NCBI GenBank assembly: GCA_027004715.1
Contig: JALTHG010000023.1
Span: 1 to 35,015 of the forward strand
DNA from: Deltaproteobacteria bacterium
GTDB taxonomy: Bacteria; Desulfobacterota; Dissulfuribacteria; Dissulfuribacterales; UBA3076
DNA: 35,015 nucleotides
Reading direction: 5' to 3'
In this document: positions 15,679 to 23,186 of the stretch, in pieces
Position numbering within the stretch: the stretch's first letter is position 1
How the letters are laid out: each line of letters opens with the position of its first letter
Translations under genes and position numbers: made by a program
Notes under the pieces: generated by a model
Database searches by the model: none
The model's input: the letters and a program-made list of their open reading frames with translations, nothing else
Told to the model about the DNA's origin: nothing

Positions 15679-17371
15679 AGTGTAGCCCTGACCCCAACTG
15701 CCCAAGTAGATATAAGAGGCTTTCCTTTTTCCCGGCAACCCGTGGGTCCTGCCATACGACCCCCAAAATTATCTGATCTTGGACCTCGGCAAGACCGCAT
15801 ATATGTGCACCTACAGGCGGCGTGACTGCCTTAAGGACATATTCTCCAGCTGTCCACCCAAGCGACATCAGGCTGTCTCCTGCCAATGAAGGCCCCCTCT
15901 CAGGCACTTCTGAAAAGAGTAGCTCTGGTAGGCCATTTCTGTCTATATCTAGGGAGACCAATTGCTTTGAGAGATTGTCTCTGGACAGCCCTGGAGAGAT
16001 AGGACCTGGAGAGGACCAAACCAGTTCCCCGTTTTCATAGACAAGGAGCTTGCCTGTCCTACCGACTGTACAGAGTTCAGGGACGCCATCCCCATTTGTA
16101 TCTGACCATATCGACCTGATCACAGAAAAGCCTCTTGGTTCCTTTATCCGCTCTATGTAACTGATGCCCTTTTGACTGGCCTGCATCAGATAGATCTTTG
16201 CCCCAAACATGGCATTGACATCAAAACTCTGCCCCAGAAAGGACTCTCTTCTCCTGTCTCCATCTCGGTCCATAAAGGCAAGCCAGAGATTAATGTCGGT
16301 CTCTACAGCGCGGAGGCTGGAATGTTGATATCTCAAGAGCATGGAACGCATGCCTGCTCCATCTATCAAGACATTTACTGCTATCCATCCACCAGGACCG
16401 GATGCAGAGAAGTTGACCGGGCGCCCAGGCCCGGAAAATCTATAGCCTACAGGTCTACCTTGATTCCTATATGGGCTGACATAGATAGCTGATGGCAAGA
16501 GATAGACTATCTCAGGCCTTCCATCTCCATCTAGATCGAGGATGTCTATCTGGATAGTATCTTCCAGAAGACGACCTATAAGGTGTGCGTTGGCCAGATT
16601 GAATTCCCTTATATTTGTCTTGAATTTCCACCTCTTGGCCTTTCCTGCCAGGGCCCCTTTGAGATCTCTGCCAGGCAGGCCCCCTCCTGACCTAAAGGCA
16701 GGATATTTATGTAAGAGGCCCAGATCAGGACCATAGACCTTCAGGCCATCAGGCTCTAAGGCAAAGAGGAGATCAATGCCCAGGGTCTTCATTGACCTGG
16801 AGTCCAGGATATCAGAGGGGACATCAGATGGATTCAGCCAGATAAGGTCTGGAAAGAGTTCCTCTAATTTCCCGAGTAATTTTTTCCCTGAGTCAGATTT
16901 GGATCTGGAGACAAAGGCCGCTGTCATATCGCTATATCTCGTAGCTGGCTCTCCAACCCTTAAAGGGGCCTTAGTGCTCACTACCCTGCATGTAGACCTG
17001 TTATCTTCAGTCCGTATTACTCGTATGGTAGCTATAGGTCTCTTGAGATAACCGATTACCTCTCTGGTCTTGGAAAGCACTGGAGAACCTCTGCCATATA
17101 TCTCAAATAGGTCTCCTCTATTTACACCGTCGGCCTTCCCGGTATCTAATATCAGGGAATGTCCTGATACCCCCAGGACCACAGAGGAGACCGGAGAGAA
17201 GTCTCTTATGATCTGATCATAAAAGTATATAGGATATGACTTCGAATAGACTGAGGCTGTCTGTAAAAAGACACAGAAAATTGCCAACAGAAGGACTGTC
17301 AGGGAATAAAAAGACCTATCCGAACATAGTCTACAGATAGCCTGTACACATGAGATATATTTTGACAACAC
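15674..17371 (-). CDS. secreted FG-GAP/VCBS-like repeat protein
   Basis: This 565-residue protein is unrecognised as a whole. An N-terminal hydrophobic stretch (LTVLLLAIFCVFLQTAS, about residues 24-40) looks like a signal peptide or anchor. A region of about 45-150 has SH3/flagellar-assembly-like features (LILDTGKADGVNRGDLFEIY). The C-terminal half contains at least four calcium-loop-like repeats: DLDGDGRPEIVY, DRDGDRRRESFL, DTNGDGVPELC and DIDRNGLPELLF, as in FG-GAP/VCBS beta-propellers. It is probably periplasmic or surface exposed. The start is GTG 17371, only a few bases from the dsrC terminator and without a clear binding site, so the true start is uncertain. Confidence 0.7.
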   Translation of the reverse strand: MLSKYISCVQAICRLCSDRSFYSLTVLLLAIFCVFLQTASVYSKSYPIYFYDQIIRDFSPVSSVVLGVSGHSLILDTGKADGVNRGDLFEIYGRGSPVLSKTREVIGYLKRPIATIRVIRTEDNRSTCRVVSTKAPLRVGEPATRYSDMTAAFVSRSKSDSGKKLLGKLEELFPDLIWLNPSDVPSDILDSRSMKTLGIDLLFALEPDGLKVYGPDLGLLHKYPAFRSGGGLPGRDLKGALAGKAKRWKFKTNIREFNLANAHLIGRLLEDTIQIDILDLDGDGRPEIVYLLPSAIYVSPYRNQGRPVGYRFSGPGRPVNFSASGPGGWIAVNVLIDGAGMRSMLLRYQHSSLRAVETDINLWLAFMDRDGDRRRESFLGQSFDVNAMFGAKIYLMQASQKGISYIERIKEPRGFSVIRSIWSDTNGDGVPELCTVGRTGKLLVYENGELVWSSPGPISPGLSRDNLSKQLVSLDIDRNGLPELLFSEVPERGPSLAGDSLMSLGWTAGEYVLKAVTPPVGAHICGLAEVQDQIILGVVWQDPRVAGKKESLLYLLGQLGSGLHS

Positions 17372-17374
17372 TAT

Positions 17375-17407
17375 AAAAAGGCCCCAGCTGTCGGCAAGGG
17401 CCTTTTA
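17375..17407 (-). terminator. rho-independent terminator of dsrC
   Basis: The arms AAAAGGCCC (17376-17384) and GGGCCTTTT (17398-17406) form a perfect 9-bp stem with a 13-base loop. Read on the minus strand, the GC-rich stem runs into a T tract, 20 bases after the dsrC stop. It is nearly symmetrical and could work both ways. It isolates dsrC from the repeat-protein gene downstream. Confidence 0.8.
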
Positions 17408-17426
17408 ACCAATACCGCTTCTGTCT

Positions 17427-17747
17427 CTACACGCAACCAGTTGGCTTTGGGAGACCTGCCATCTTACAGGCCCCCTTACCAGGTCCAGATGGGAAAAGCT
17501 CATAAATCTTCTTCAATGGGAAGCCAGTGGTCTTACCAAGGATACGGACCATAGGGGCGATGCCATTTTTCTTGTAATAGTCCTGAAGTACATTGACGAC
17601 CTTCCAGTGCTCTTCAGTCAGTTCCTCGATGCCTTCTATTGTCTTTACATAGTCCACCCATGTCCGATCCCAAGCATCTATACCTCCCAAGAGAAACCCA
17701 TCCTCATCGACTTCATATTTTTTCCCACCAAATTCTACCTCTGCCAT
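17427..17747 (-). CDS. dsrC: DsrC sulfur-carrier protein
   Basis: DsrC carries sulfur as a trisulfide between its two C-terminal cysteines during dissimilatory sulfite reduction or sulfur oxidation, working with DsrAB and the DsrMKJOP complex. The 106-residue protein has the family start (KKYEVDEDGFL), the helix block LTEEHWKVVNVLQDYY and the C-terminal arm CKMAGLPKPTGCV, with Cys94 and Cys105 exactly ten residues apart. Both redox cysteines are present, which separates true DsrC from TusE and other RspA-type proteins with one. AAGGAGG sits 6 bases before ATG. A dedicated promoter and terminator imply strong single-gene expression. No other dsr gene is in the window. Confidence 0.93.
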   Translation of the reverse strand: MAEVEFGGKKYEVDEDGFLLGGIDAWDRTWVDYVKTIEGIEELTEEHWKVVNVLQDYYKKNGIAPMVRILGKTTGFPLKKIYELFPSGPGKGACKMAGLPKPTGCV

Positions 17748-17817
17748 ACCGTCCTCCTTTTGGAATTAAATTACAATTAGAAATAACAGAAATAATCTTA
17801 TATCTAAATTCTATTAT

Positions 17818-17846
17818 TAGATACTATAACACAAAATTTTTGTCAA
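17818..17846 (-). promoter_or_regulatory. candidate dsrC promoter
   Basis: On the minus strand a perfect TTGACA (17846-17841) precedes TATCTA (17823-17818) at a 17-base spacing; TATAGT (17828-17823) is a better -10 box but only 12 bases away. The region between here and the dsrC start is very A+T-rich, and the gene has a near-perfect Shine-Dalgarno. Which -10 is used cannot be told by eye. Confidence 0.5.
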
Positions 17847-17943
17847 GAAACCTCCACACCTTTCATATGCAGGTCCCTTATGGAGAAATTTGCTTTAGAT
17901 TATAGTGAGTTACACCCCATATCTATAGACAATCATTCTGATA

Positions 17944-19659
17944 TCAGGACTGGAGTTCTTGCATCCTGTCTCTGGCCCAGGTGAGCCCAGGGTCTAATTC
18001 AAGTGCCATCTTGTACCATCTAATTGCGGCCCTGTTCATGCCCAGTTTTCCGAGATTGCTGGCTATATTTGCATAGTCTACAGCAGATCCAGGATCTATA
18101 GATATTGCCTGCTCAAAGGCATCTATTGCCTTGAGGTGTTCTCCAATACGATAAAAACAATACCCCAAGAGATTGTATATCTCCTTGAGTCCTGGATTCA
18201 GGTCTCTGGCCTGTTTGAGTTCATCTATTGCCCTTGGAAAGTCCTCTATCTCTTTATAGCATACCCCTTTCTGACAATGGATGCTTGCCAGTTCTTCAGC
18301 GACAGGGTTGAGGTCAAGTGCCCTGTTATACCAGTCAAGGGCCTCTCTGTAGTCCCCAAGACGCTCATATACGTGCCCAGTATAGAAGGCCACATAAAAG
18401 CGTCCTGGATAGAGGTCCTCAATATCAGTCAGGATAGAAAGGGCCTGCTGGGGATCATTGATCGAGTCTGCCAGACGGGCACAGTGAAAGGGAACATCCA
18501 GACCCCTGGTATGATCTCTAAAGTGATTTCCAGGGACTACTGCATATACTACAGGGATAGCCAGGTCTGGATGGGTGATGTCTACCAGGTATGCATTTAG
18601 CCCTACTCCTGCCAGGGCCTTACATATCCCTTCTACCTCGAGCCTGAAATTTCTTGAGCTACAACTGGGCATTGCATCTATAGGGACCCTGCTGGATCCA
18701 TCCAGCACATATGAGGCCTCGTCCAGACCAGAGAACTTTGGGAGTCCGCTCTCTATATATCTGCCTTCTCTGTCAAAGTCCCCTGCCAGTTGTGCCACTT
18801 CTGTAATGGCACGTATTGCCGCACGGACAGGATCAGGTGCCGTGCCGGCTGTGTAGACTATCTCACTCCTGTCTGGAAAGGTCGATGGGTCCCAGGCAAT
18901 GGCCCCGACTGTCGGGATGGCGAGATCAAGAGAAAAGTCCTTCAGCACTAAGTGGATAGACAGGCGTTCAAATCTGTCCAGGAGCCCCCTTAAGACCGGG
19001 TCTCTGATAGAATCGAGTTCTATACTCGGAGTATGCAGCTCTTTATAGGTAATGACAGAACATACGTGACGTTCAACTACTTCTGAGAGGGCCTGAACTG
19101 CTGCCTCTTCCAGAGAATTCCCTGAGGCCGAACCATTATATCTATTTAGGGGCCAAAACCACGAGAGGGGAAGCCAGAACTCCCTCCCATCTACTGGGCG
19201 GTAGGCCTTTACCCAGTCAAGAGGTAGGCCTCTTATCAGGTCCCATGCCCTCTCTTCTTCCTGGTCTTTGACGTGTATGGCCTTAAGCATGTCTTGCAGA
19301 GGCAATACATCACCATCAAGGTCTGTGGCCCTCCCGGTATGAGGGATTCCATCTTGCAAGAAGTGAAACAGGCTGAAGCGTTCTATCAGCTCCATCACGG
19401 CACTGGTCTCGGCCTGGACACTGGTGACGCCCTTGCCCATCTGGCTGAATTTACCAGTCAGGTGGCCTGCAGACGGACTATACCTACTCAGATACACCGG
19501 TATCCCTAGACGTCCCCTGTCTACCCGCCTGGTATCCTGAAGGATGGGTATACTGAGCTGATCAAGGCGACTGCGTATCCATTTCAGGGTCTCATCTGGT
19601 GCCCTTACCTTGTCAAAGGCAATACCTGATTCCTTGAAGCTGTCTCTCAAAAAGACCAT
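17944..19659 (-). CDS. YcaO domain protein with C-terminal TPR repeats
   Basis: Residues 1 to about 420 form a YcaO domain, the ATP-using enzyme that makes thioamides or azolines on peptide backbones. Its nucleotide-binding signatures are all present: AETSAVMELIERFS (about 82-95), AAVQALSEVVERHV (about 186-199) and AAIRAITEVAQLAG. The proline-rich C-terminal tail of azoline-forming YcaOs is absent. Residues about 435-571 are four tetratricopeptide repeats (for example GDYREALDWYNRALDLNP), a protein-binding platform. No partner TfuA, dehydrogenase or leader-bearing peptide is nearby. It lies between a DUF5335-like gene and dsrC; in my experience this architecture recurs in sulfate-reducing lineages, but its substrate is unknown. 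Confidence 0.87.
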   Translation of the reverse strand: MVFLRDSFKESGIAFDKVRAPDETLKWIRSRLDQLSIPILQDTRRVDRGRLGIPVYLSRYSPSAGHLTGKFSQMGKGVTSVQAETSAVMELIERFSLFHFLQDGIPHTGRATDLDGDVLPLQDMLKAIHVKDQEEERAWDLIRGLPLDWVKAYRPVDGREFWLPLSWFWPLNRYNGSASGNSLEEAAVQALSEVVERHVCSVITYKELHTPSIELDSIRDPVLRGLLDRFERLSIHLVLKDFSLDLAIPTVGAIAWDPSTFPDRSEIVYTAGTAPDPVRAAIRAITEVAQLAGDFDREGRYIESGLPKFSGLDEASYVLDGSSRVPIDAMPSCSSRNFRLEVEGICKALAGVGLNAYLVDITHPDLAIPVVYAVVPGNHFRDHTRGLDVPFHCARLADSINDPQQALSILTDIEDLYPGRFYVAFYTGHVYERLGDYREALDWYNRALDLNPVAEELASIHCQKGVCYKEIEDFPRAIDELKQARDLNPGLKEIYNLLGYCFYRIGEHLKAIDAFEQAISIDPGSAVDYANIASNLGKLGMNRAAIRWYKMALELDPGLTWARDRMQELQS

Positions 19660-19679
19660 GGTCTATATCTGGATAGATG

Positions 19680-20168
19680 CTAGTCTATAAAGGGTGTAGC
19701 CACCTCTTCTATGAGCCTTTCGGCCTCATACCAGTCTTTCTGGTCCTCACCGTGTATAGTACCCCGCATCTTATAGAGGTTATATGCCAACATAGCTGTC
19801 CATTCGCACTTTGCAGGCTCCTCATCCAGGAAGATCACATAGGCCATGTCTTCCTCTGGTGCCCCCTTGATCTGCACCCCCCTTACTGGATTACAGGCCT
19901 CTGTATCCCTGATGAGATAGATTGCCCTGGGTACCTCTACTCTATGGGCCAGGTGTGCAGGGTTTTTTGGATCCATACCTCCAAAATAGAACTCCATCCT
20001 GCGCCTGTCCTCGTTATAACACAGACCAACCAGGGGCAGACCAGGCTCTCCAATCACTGATTTTTTACCCAGGCTCAGCGTGGCCTTCCTGAACTGATTC
20101 TGTCTATTAAAGTCCTTTACAAAGGTTGGCCACTCGTACTTTAATATTCGGGTCTTTTTCACAGCCAT
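19680..20168 (-). CDS. DUF5335/DUF2934-like protein
   Basis: This is a 162-residue protein of unknown function. Residues 1-110 resemble DUF5335, a small beta domain (LKYEWPTFVKDFN, PLVGLCYNEDRRRMEFYFGG, AHRVEVPRAIYLI). The tail, residues 120-158, resembles DUF2934 (AYNLYKMRGTIHGEDQKDWY followed by EAERLIEE). Both assignments are from memory and moderate. GGAGGTGA lies 5 bases before ATG, a strong site. It precedes the YcaO gene by 20 bases and is probably its operon partner, making it a candidate adaptor or substrate for that enzyme. Confidence 0.65.
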   Translation of the reverse strand: MAVKKTRILKYEWPTFVKDFNRQNQFRKATLSLGKKSVIGEPGLPLVGLCYNEDRRRMEFYFGGMDPKNPAHLAHRVEVPRAIYLIRDTEACNPVRGVQIKGAPEEDMAYVIFLDEEPAKCEWTAMLAYNLYKMRGTIHGEDQKDWYEAERLIEEVATPFID

Positions 20169-20245
20169 CTCGTCACCTCCAATAGGCTATATGTAATTAT
20201 ATCTTACTATTCAGATATCTTGTCAAATCAAAAATATATGTGGAT

Positions 20246-20399
20246 GTAAGCGTTCAGACCACTCCTGTTACATGCATCCATGTCCCTTGCCAGTAGCCTT
20301 TTGAAGGGGTCAAGTTAACTTCTCAATGGTTTGTCCTAACCTGCCCTCTCCCCCAGGATAGAGGGTCTGTGAGGTATTGCAGGGGGATGTGAAGGTTAC
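20246..20399. mobile_element. IS66-like MITE, copy 7, with an inner hairpin element
   Basis: It starts GTAAGCGTTCAGACC at 20246, a typical IS66-type end, and finishes GGGGATGTGAAGGTTAC at 20399. The flanking octamers ATGTGGAT and ATATAGAC share five positions, with the other three being transitions, so a decayed duplication is possible. The interior holds CCTGCCCTCTCCCCCAGG, related to the hairpin element at 33693, and TAACTTCTCAAT, also found on the opposite strand at 33728-33748. Confidence 0.6.
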
Positions 20400-20407
20400 A
20401 TATAGAC

Positions 20408-22438
20408 CTAAGAGACAGGATCATAGTGAGAAAATACCATGGTGAAGGTACCTCTGCCCTGGGTTATAGACCTGAGGGCAGTAGAATAGCCAAACATCTT
20501 GGAAAGCGGTACGACCGCCTTGATTACCTGAACTGGTCCCCTGGGCTCGATCTCTTTGATCTTCCCATGGCGGCTGTTTAGGTCTCCTATCACTTCTCCT
20601 ATAAAGGATTTAGGGGCCAGGACCTCCAGACGCATAGTAGGTTCAAGGAGTACTGGATCGGCCTGCTCACAGGCCCTTGTCAGTCCCATAGAGGCCGCAG
20701 CCCTAAAGGCCACATCTGTAGACAGGCCTTCCTCAAAGATGGCATCTTCCAATACTACTTCGACATCTATCATGGGAAAGCCCTTTAACACACCGCTTTC
20801 GAGTCTCTGCCTCAGAGTCTCCAGGATGAGTTCCTCATAGCCTTCTGGCAGTTTCTCAGGTCCAAGCCGGCTGATCACACGATTGGTCCCTTCTCCCTTT
20901 ATGGGAGAGACACTGAGGCCCAGGCTGGCTACCTGACGCCCTCCACCTATCTCCCGATCAAATCGTTCCTCTAAGGTCACAGATTTCTGTATGGTCTCTC
21001 GATACACTACCTGGGGTCTGCCCACTGTCACAGAGGCATTGAATTCTCTGAGCAGCCTATGGACCAGGACCTCCAGATGCAGCTCTCCCATGCCTGAAAT
21101 GACTGTCTGTCCTGTCTCCTCATCGAATCTGACCTGAAAGCTTGGGTCTTCTTCAGACAGCTTATTGAGGGCCATATCTATCTTTTCCTGGTCTCCTATG
21201 GTCTTTGGCTCAACGGCCACAGAGATCACTGGATGATATGTCTCAATAGGCTCAAGGAGTATAGGGTGGTCTGGATCACAGAGGGTGTCTCCTGTTGCCG
21301 TATACTTGAGACCCATAACGGCCACGATATTACCTGCCCTGGCCTCACTGATTCTCTTCCTCTTGTTTGCGTGCATCTCTAAGATCCTGGAGGCCCTTTC
21401 CATACACTTCTTCCCAGTATTCCAGGCCTCATCTCCTGTCTTTAAGACCCCGGAGTATACACGCAGATAGGTCATCTTACGTCCATGATCCATCTGGACC
21501 TTGAAGGCAAGGGCCGCAAGTGGTGCACTGTCTCGACTGGGTCGTTCCTCAATGTCTCCTGTCTCAGGACTCGTGCCTGTGACAGGCGGTATGTCCAGTG
21601 GACTGGGTAGATACCTGGCTATGCCATCCAATAGTGGCTGTACCCCTTTATTTCTGAGGGCCGAGCCACAGTATACCGGTACATACTGGAGCCCAATACA
21701 GGCACGCCTGATGGCCTCATGTATCTCTCTCTCATCTATGGGCCTCTCATCCAGGTATTTCTCCATTATACTATCGTCTGTCTCAGAGAGTGCCTCAAGC
21801 AGCTCATCTCTGGCAGCAGAGACCTCGTCTCTATGCCCTTCAGGTACAGGACGCTCCTCGAACTCTCTGCCCTGACTCGATTCATCCCATACAATCCACT
21901 TCTCTCTTATTACATCAAAGACCCCCTGGAAGGACTGCTCAGAGCCAAATGGAAGGGTCAGGACAATGGGATGGGCCCCAAGGCGCTCTCTTATCTGTTC
22001 AACAGTCCCCCAGAAGTCTGCCCCCAGTCGATCCATCTTATTAATAAAGACGATCTTAGGGATTTTATACCTATCTGCCTGGTGCCATACCGTCTCTGAC
22101 TGCGCCTCAACTCCACCTACTGCACAAAATACCCCTATTGCCCCGTCCAATACCCTCAGGGACCTCTCTACCTCTATTGTAAAGTCTACATGTCCAGGGG
22201 TATCAATTATATGCATTTCTCTGCCCAGCCAGTAACAGGTGATAACTGCAGAGGTGATGGTGATTCCTCTCTCCTGTTCCTCTGGCATCCAGTCCATAGT
22301 GGCCTGGCCATTATGGACCTCTCCCATCTTGTGTGTTTTTCCAGTATAGTAGAGGATGCGTTCAGTGAGAGTGGTCTTCCCTGCATCTATGTGGGCAATT
22401 ATGCCTATGTTGCGGATACACTTAATTCTTTTATTCAC
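20408..22438 (-). CDS. fusA: elongation factor G paralogue (EF-G2 type)
   Basis: This 676-residue translational GTPase has the full EF-G domain set: P-loop AHIDAGKTTLTERIL, switch II DTPGHVDF, NKMD, domain III/IV and the C-terminal FGYSTALRSITQGRGTFTM. It is shorter than standard EF-G (about 690) and lies away from rpsL, rpsG and tuf, so it is probably a second copy. The domain IV tip, SYHDVDSSE in E. coli with the His important for translocation, reads IFEEGLSTD here, with Glu569 at the His position. The GTG 22438 start lacks a strong binding site. A role other than routine translocation, such as ribosome recycling or stress, is inferred. Confidence 0.85.
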   Translation of the reverse strand: MNKRIKCIRNIGIIAHIDAGKTTLTERILYYTGKTHKMGEVHNGQATMDWMPEEQERGITITSAVITCYWLGREMHIIDTPGHVDFTIEVERSLRVLDGAIGVFCAVGGVEAQSETVWHQADRYKIPKIVFINKMDRLGADFWGTVEQIRERLGAHPIVLTLPFGSEQSFQGVFDVIREKWIVWDESSQGREFEERPVPEGHRDEVSAARDELLEALSETDDSIMEKYLDERPIDEREIHEAIRRACIGLQYVPVYCGSALRNKGVQPLLDGIARYLPSPLDIPPVTGTSPETGDIEERPSRDSAPLAALAFKVQMDHGRKMTYLRVYSGVLKTGDEAWNTGKKCMERASRILEMHANKRKRISEARAGNIVAVMGLKYTATGDTLCDPDHPILLEPIETYHPVISVAVEPKTIGDQEKIDMALNKLSEEDPSFQVRFDEETGQTVISGMGELHLEVLVHRLLREFNASVTVGRPQVVYRETIQKSVTLEERFDREIGGGRQVASLGLSVSPIKGEGTNRVISRLGPEKLPEGYEELILETLRQRLESGVLKGFPMIDVEVVLEDAIFEEGLSTDVAFRAAASMGLTRACEQADPVLLEPTMRLEVLAPKSFIGEVIGDLNSRHGKIKEIEPRGPVQVIKAVVPLSKMFGYSTALRSITQGRGTFTMVFSHYDPVS

Positions 22439-22511
22439 GGTCCATGTCTCTTATTTATACATAGATGGAAATATAGCCTACTCTCACGGCAGAGTCTCAT
22501 TTGGGCTCAAG

Positions 22512-22551
22512 GGATATACTCATTGACAAAACATGTCAATGTATTTAACAA
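22512..22551. promoter_or_regulatory. divergent promoter with shared palindromic -35 region
   Basis: CATTGACA (22521-22528), five bases and TGTCAATG (22534-22541) form a perfect inverted repeat in the gap between fusA (minus) and pyrR (plus). Each arm contains a perfect TTGACA -35. For fusA a TATATC -10 lies at 22518-22513, 16 bases away. For pyrR TAACAA at 22546-22551 is 17 bases away. The symmetry could also serve as an operator. Confidence 0.5.
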
Positions 22552-22570
22552 AAAGTCTTTGGACATACAA

Positions 22571-22612
22571 TATCTTGGGAATCTCCCAATATAGCTATAC
22601 AGAGCTATAGTA
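22571..22612 (+). promoter_or_regulatory. two small hairpins in the pyrR leader
   Basis: TTGGGA-ATC-TCCCAA, then ATAGCT-ATACAG-AGCTAT, form two short perfect inverted repeats just upstream of pyrR. They could be RNA hairpins for autoregulation by PyrR, but I see no T tract and no recognisable PyrR-binding consensus. Confidence 0.3.
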
Positions 22613-22628
22613 AAGTGTCATATACAGA

Positions 22629-23186
22629 ATGGAGATAACAGTGAATAGTATGGGGAAGATTGTACTTGATGCAAGGGAGATGGACTGGGCCCTTACCAGG
22701 ATGTCTCATGAGATCATTGAGAAAAATAAGGGAGTAAGAGAGCTTGTGCTCATTGGTATCAGGACAGGTGGTGTCCCCCTGGCTGAGCGTCTACAACAGC
22801 GAATTGCCTCTATAGAGGGAGTTATGATCCCTGTTGGGATCCTGGACATCACCCTCTATAGAGATGACTGGAGTACCCTGAGCCAGCACCCCATAATCAA
22901 AAAGACCGACATCTTATTCTCTATAGATAACAAGAGTATAATATTGGTAGATGATGTTATCTATACCGGACGTACGGTCAGGGCCGCCCTGGATGCCCTG
23001 ATCGACTTCGGTAGACCCAAGAAGATCCAACTGGCCGTCCTGATAGACAGGGGCAGGAGAGAACTTCCCATCCAGCCCGATTTTGTCGGACTCTCTGTAA
23101 AGACCTCGGCCGATGAACGTATAGATGTGTTTTTGACAGAGATCGTAGGGAGGGATGAGGTAGTTATGACAAAGAAGGCCGGCTAA
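22629..23186 (+). CDS. pyrR: bifunctional pyr regulator / uracil phosphoribosyltransferase PyrR
   Basis: PyrR binds pyrimidine operon RNA in response to UMP and often also converts uracil and PRPP to UMP. The 185-residue protein has the phosphoribosyltransferase loop ILVDDVIYTGRTVRAALDAL (about residues 99-118) and the family segments LIGIRTGGVPLAERL and LAVLIDRGRRELPIQPDFVG. There is no Shine-Dalgarno before ATG 22629; ATG 22650 is an alternative. The stop overlaps the next start (TAATG), beginning a chain of coupled genes. No pyrimidine biosynthesis gene is in the window. Confidence 0.9.
   Translation: MEITVNSMGKIVLDAREMDWALTRMSHEIIEKNKGVRELVLIGIRTGGVPLAERLQQRIASIEGVMIPVGILDITLYRDDWSTLSQHPIIKKTDILFSIDNKSIILVDDVIYTGRTVRAALDALIDFGRPKKIQLAVLIDRGRRELPIQPDFVGLSVKTSADERIDVFLTEIVGRDEVVMTKKAG

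Noticed and set aside
22571-22612. PyrR-dependent attenuator
   Set aside because: Short hairpins are present, but there is no terminator T tract and no PyrR-binding consensus I can recognise.
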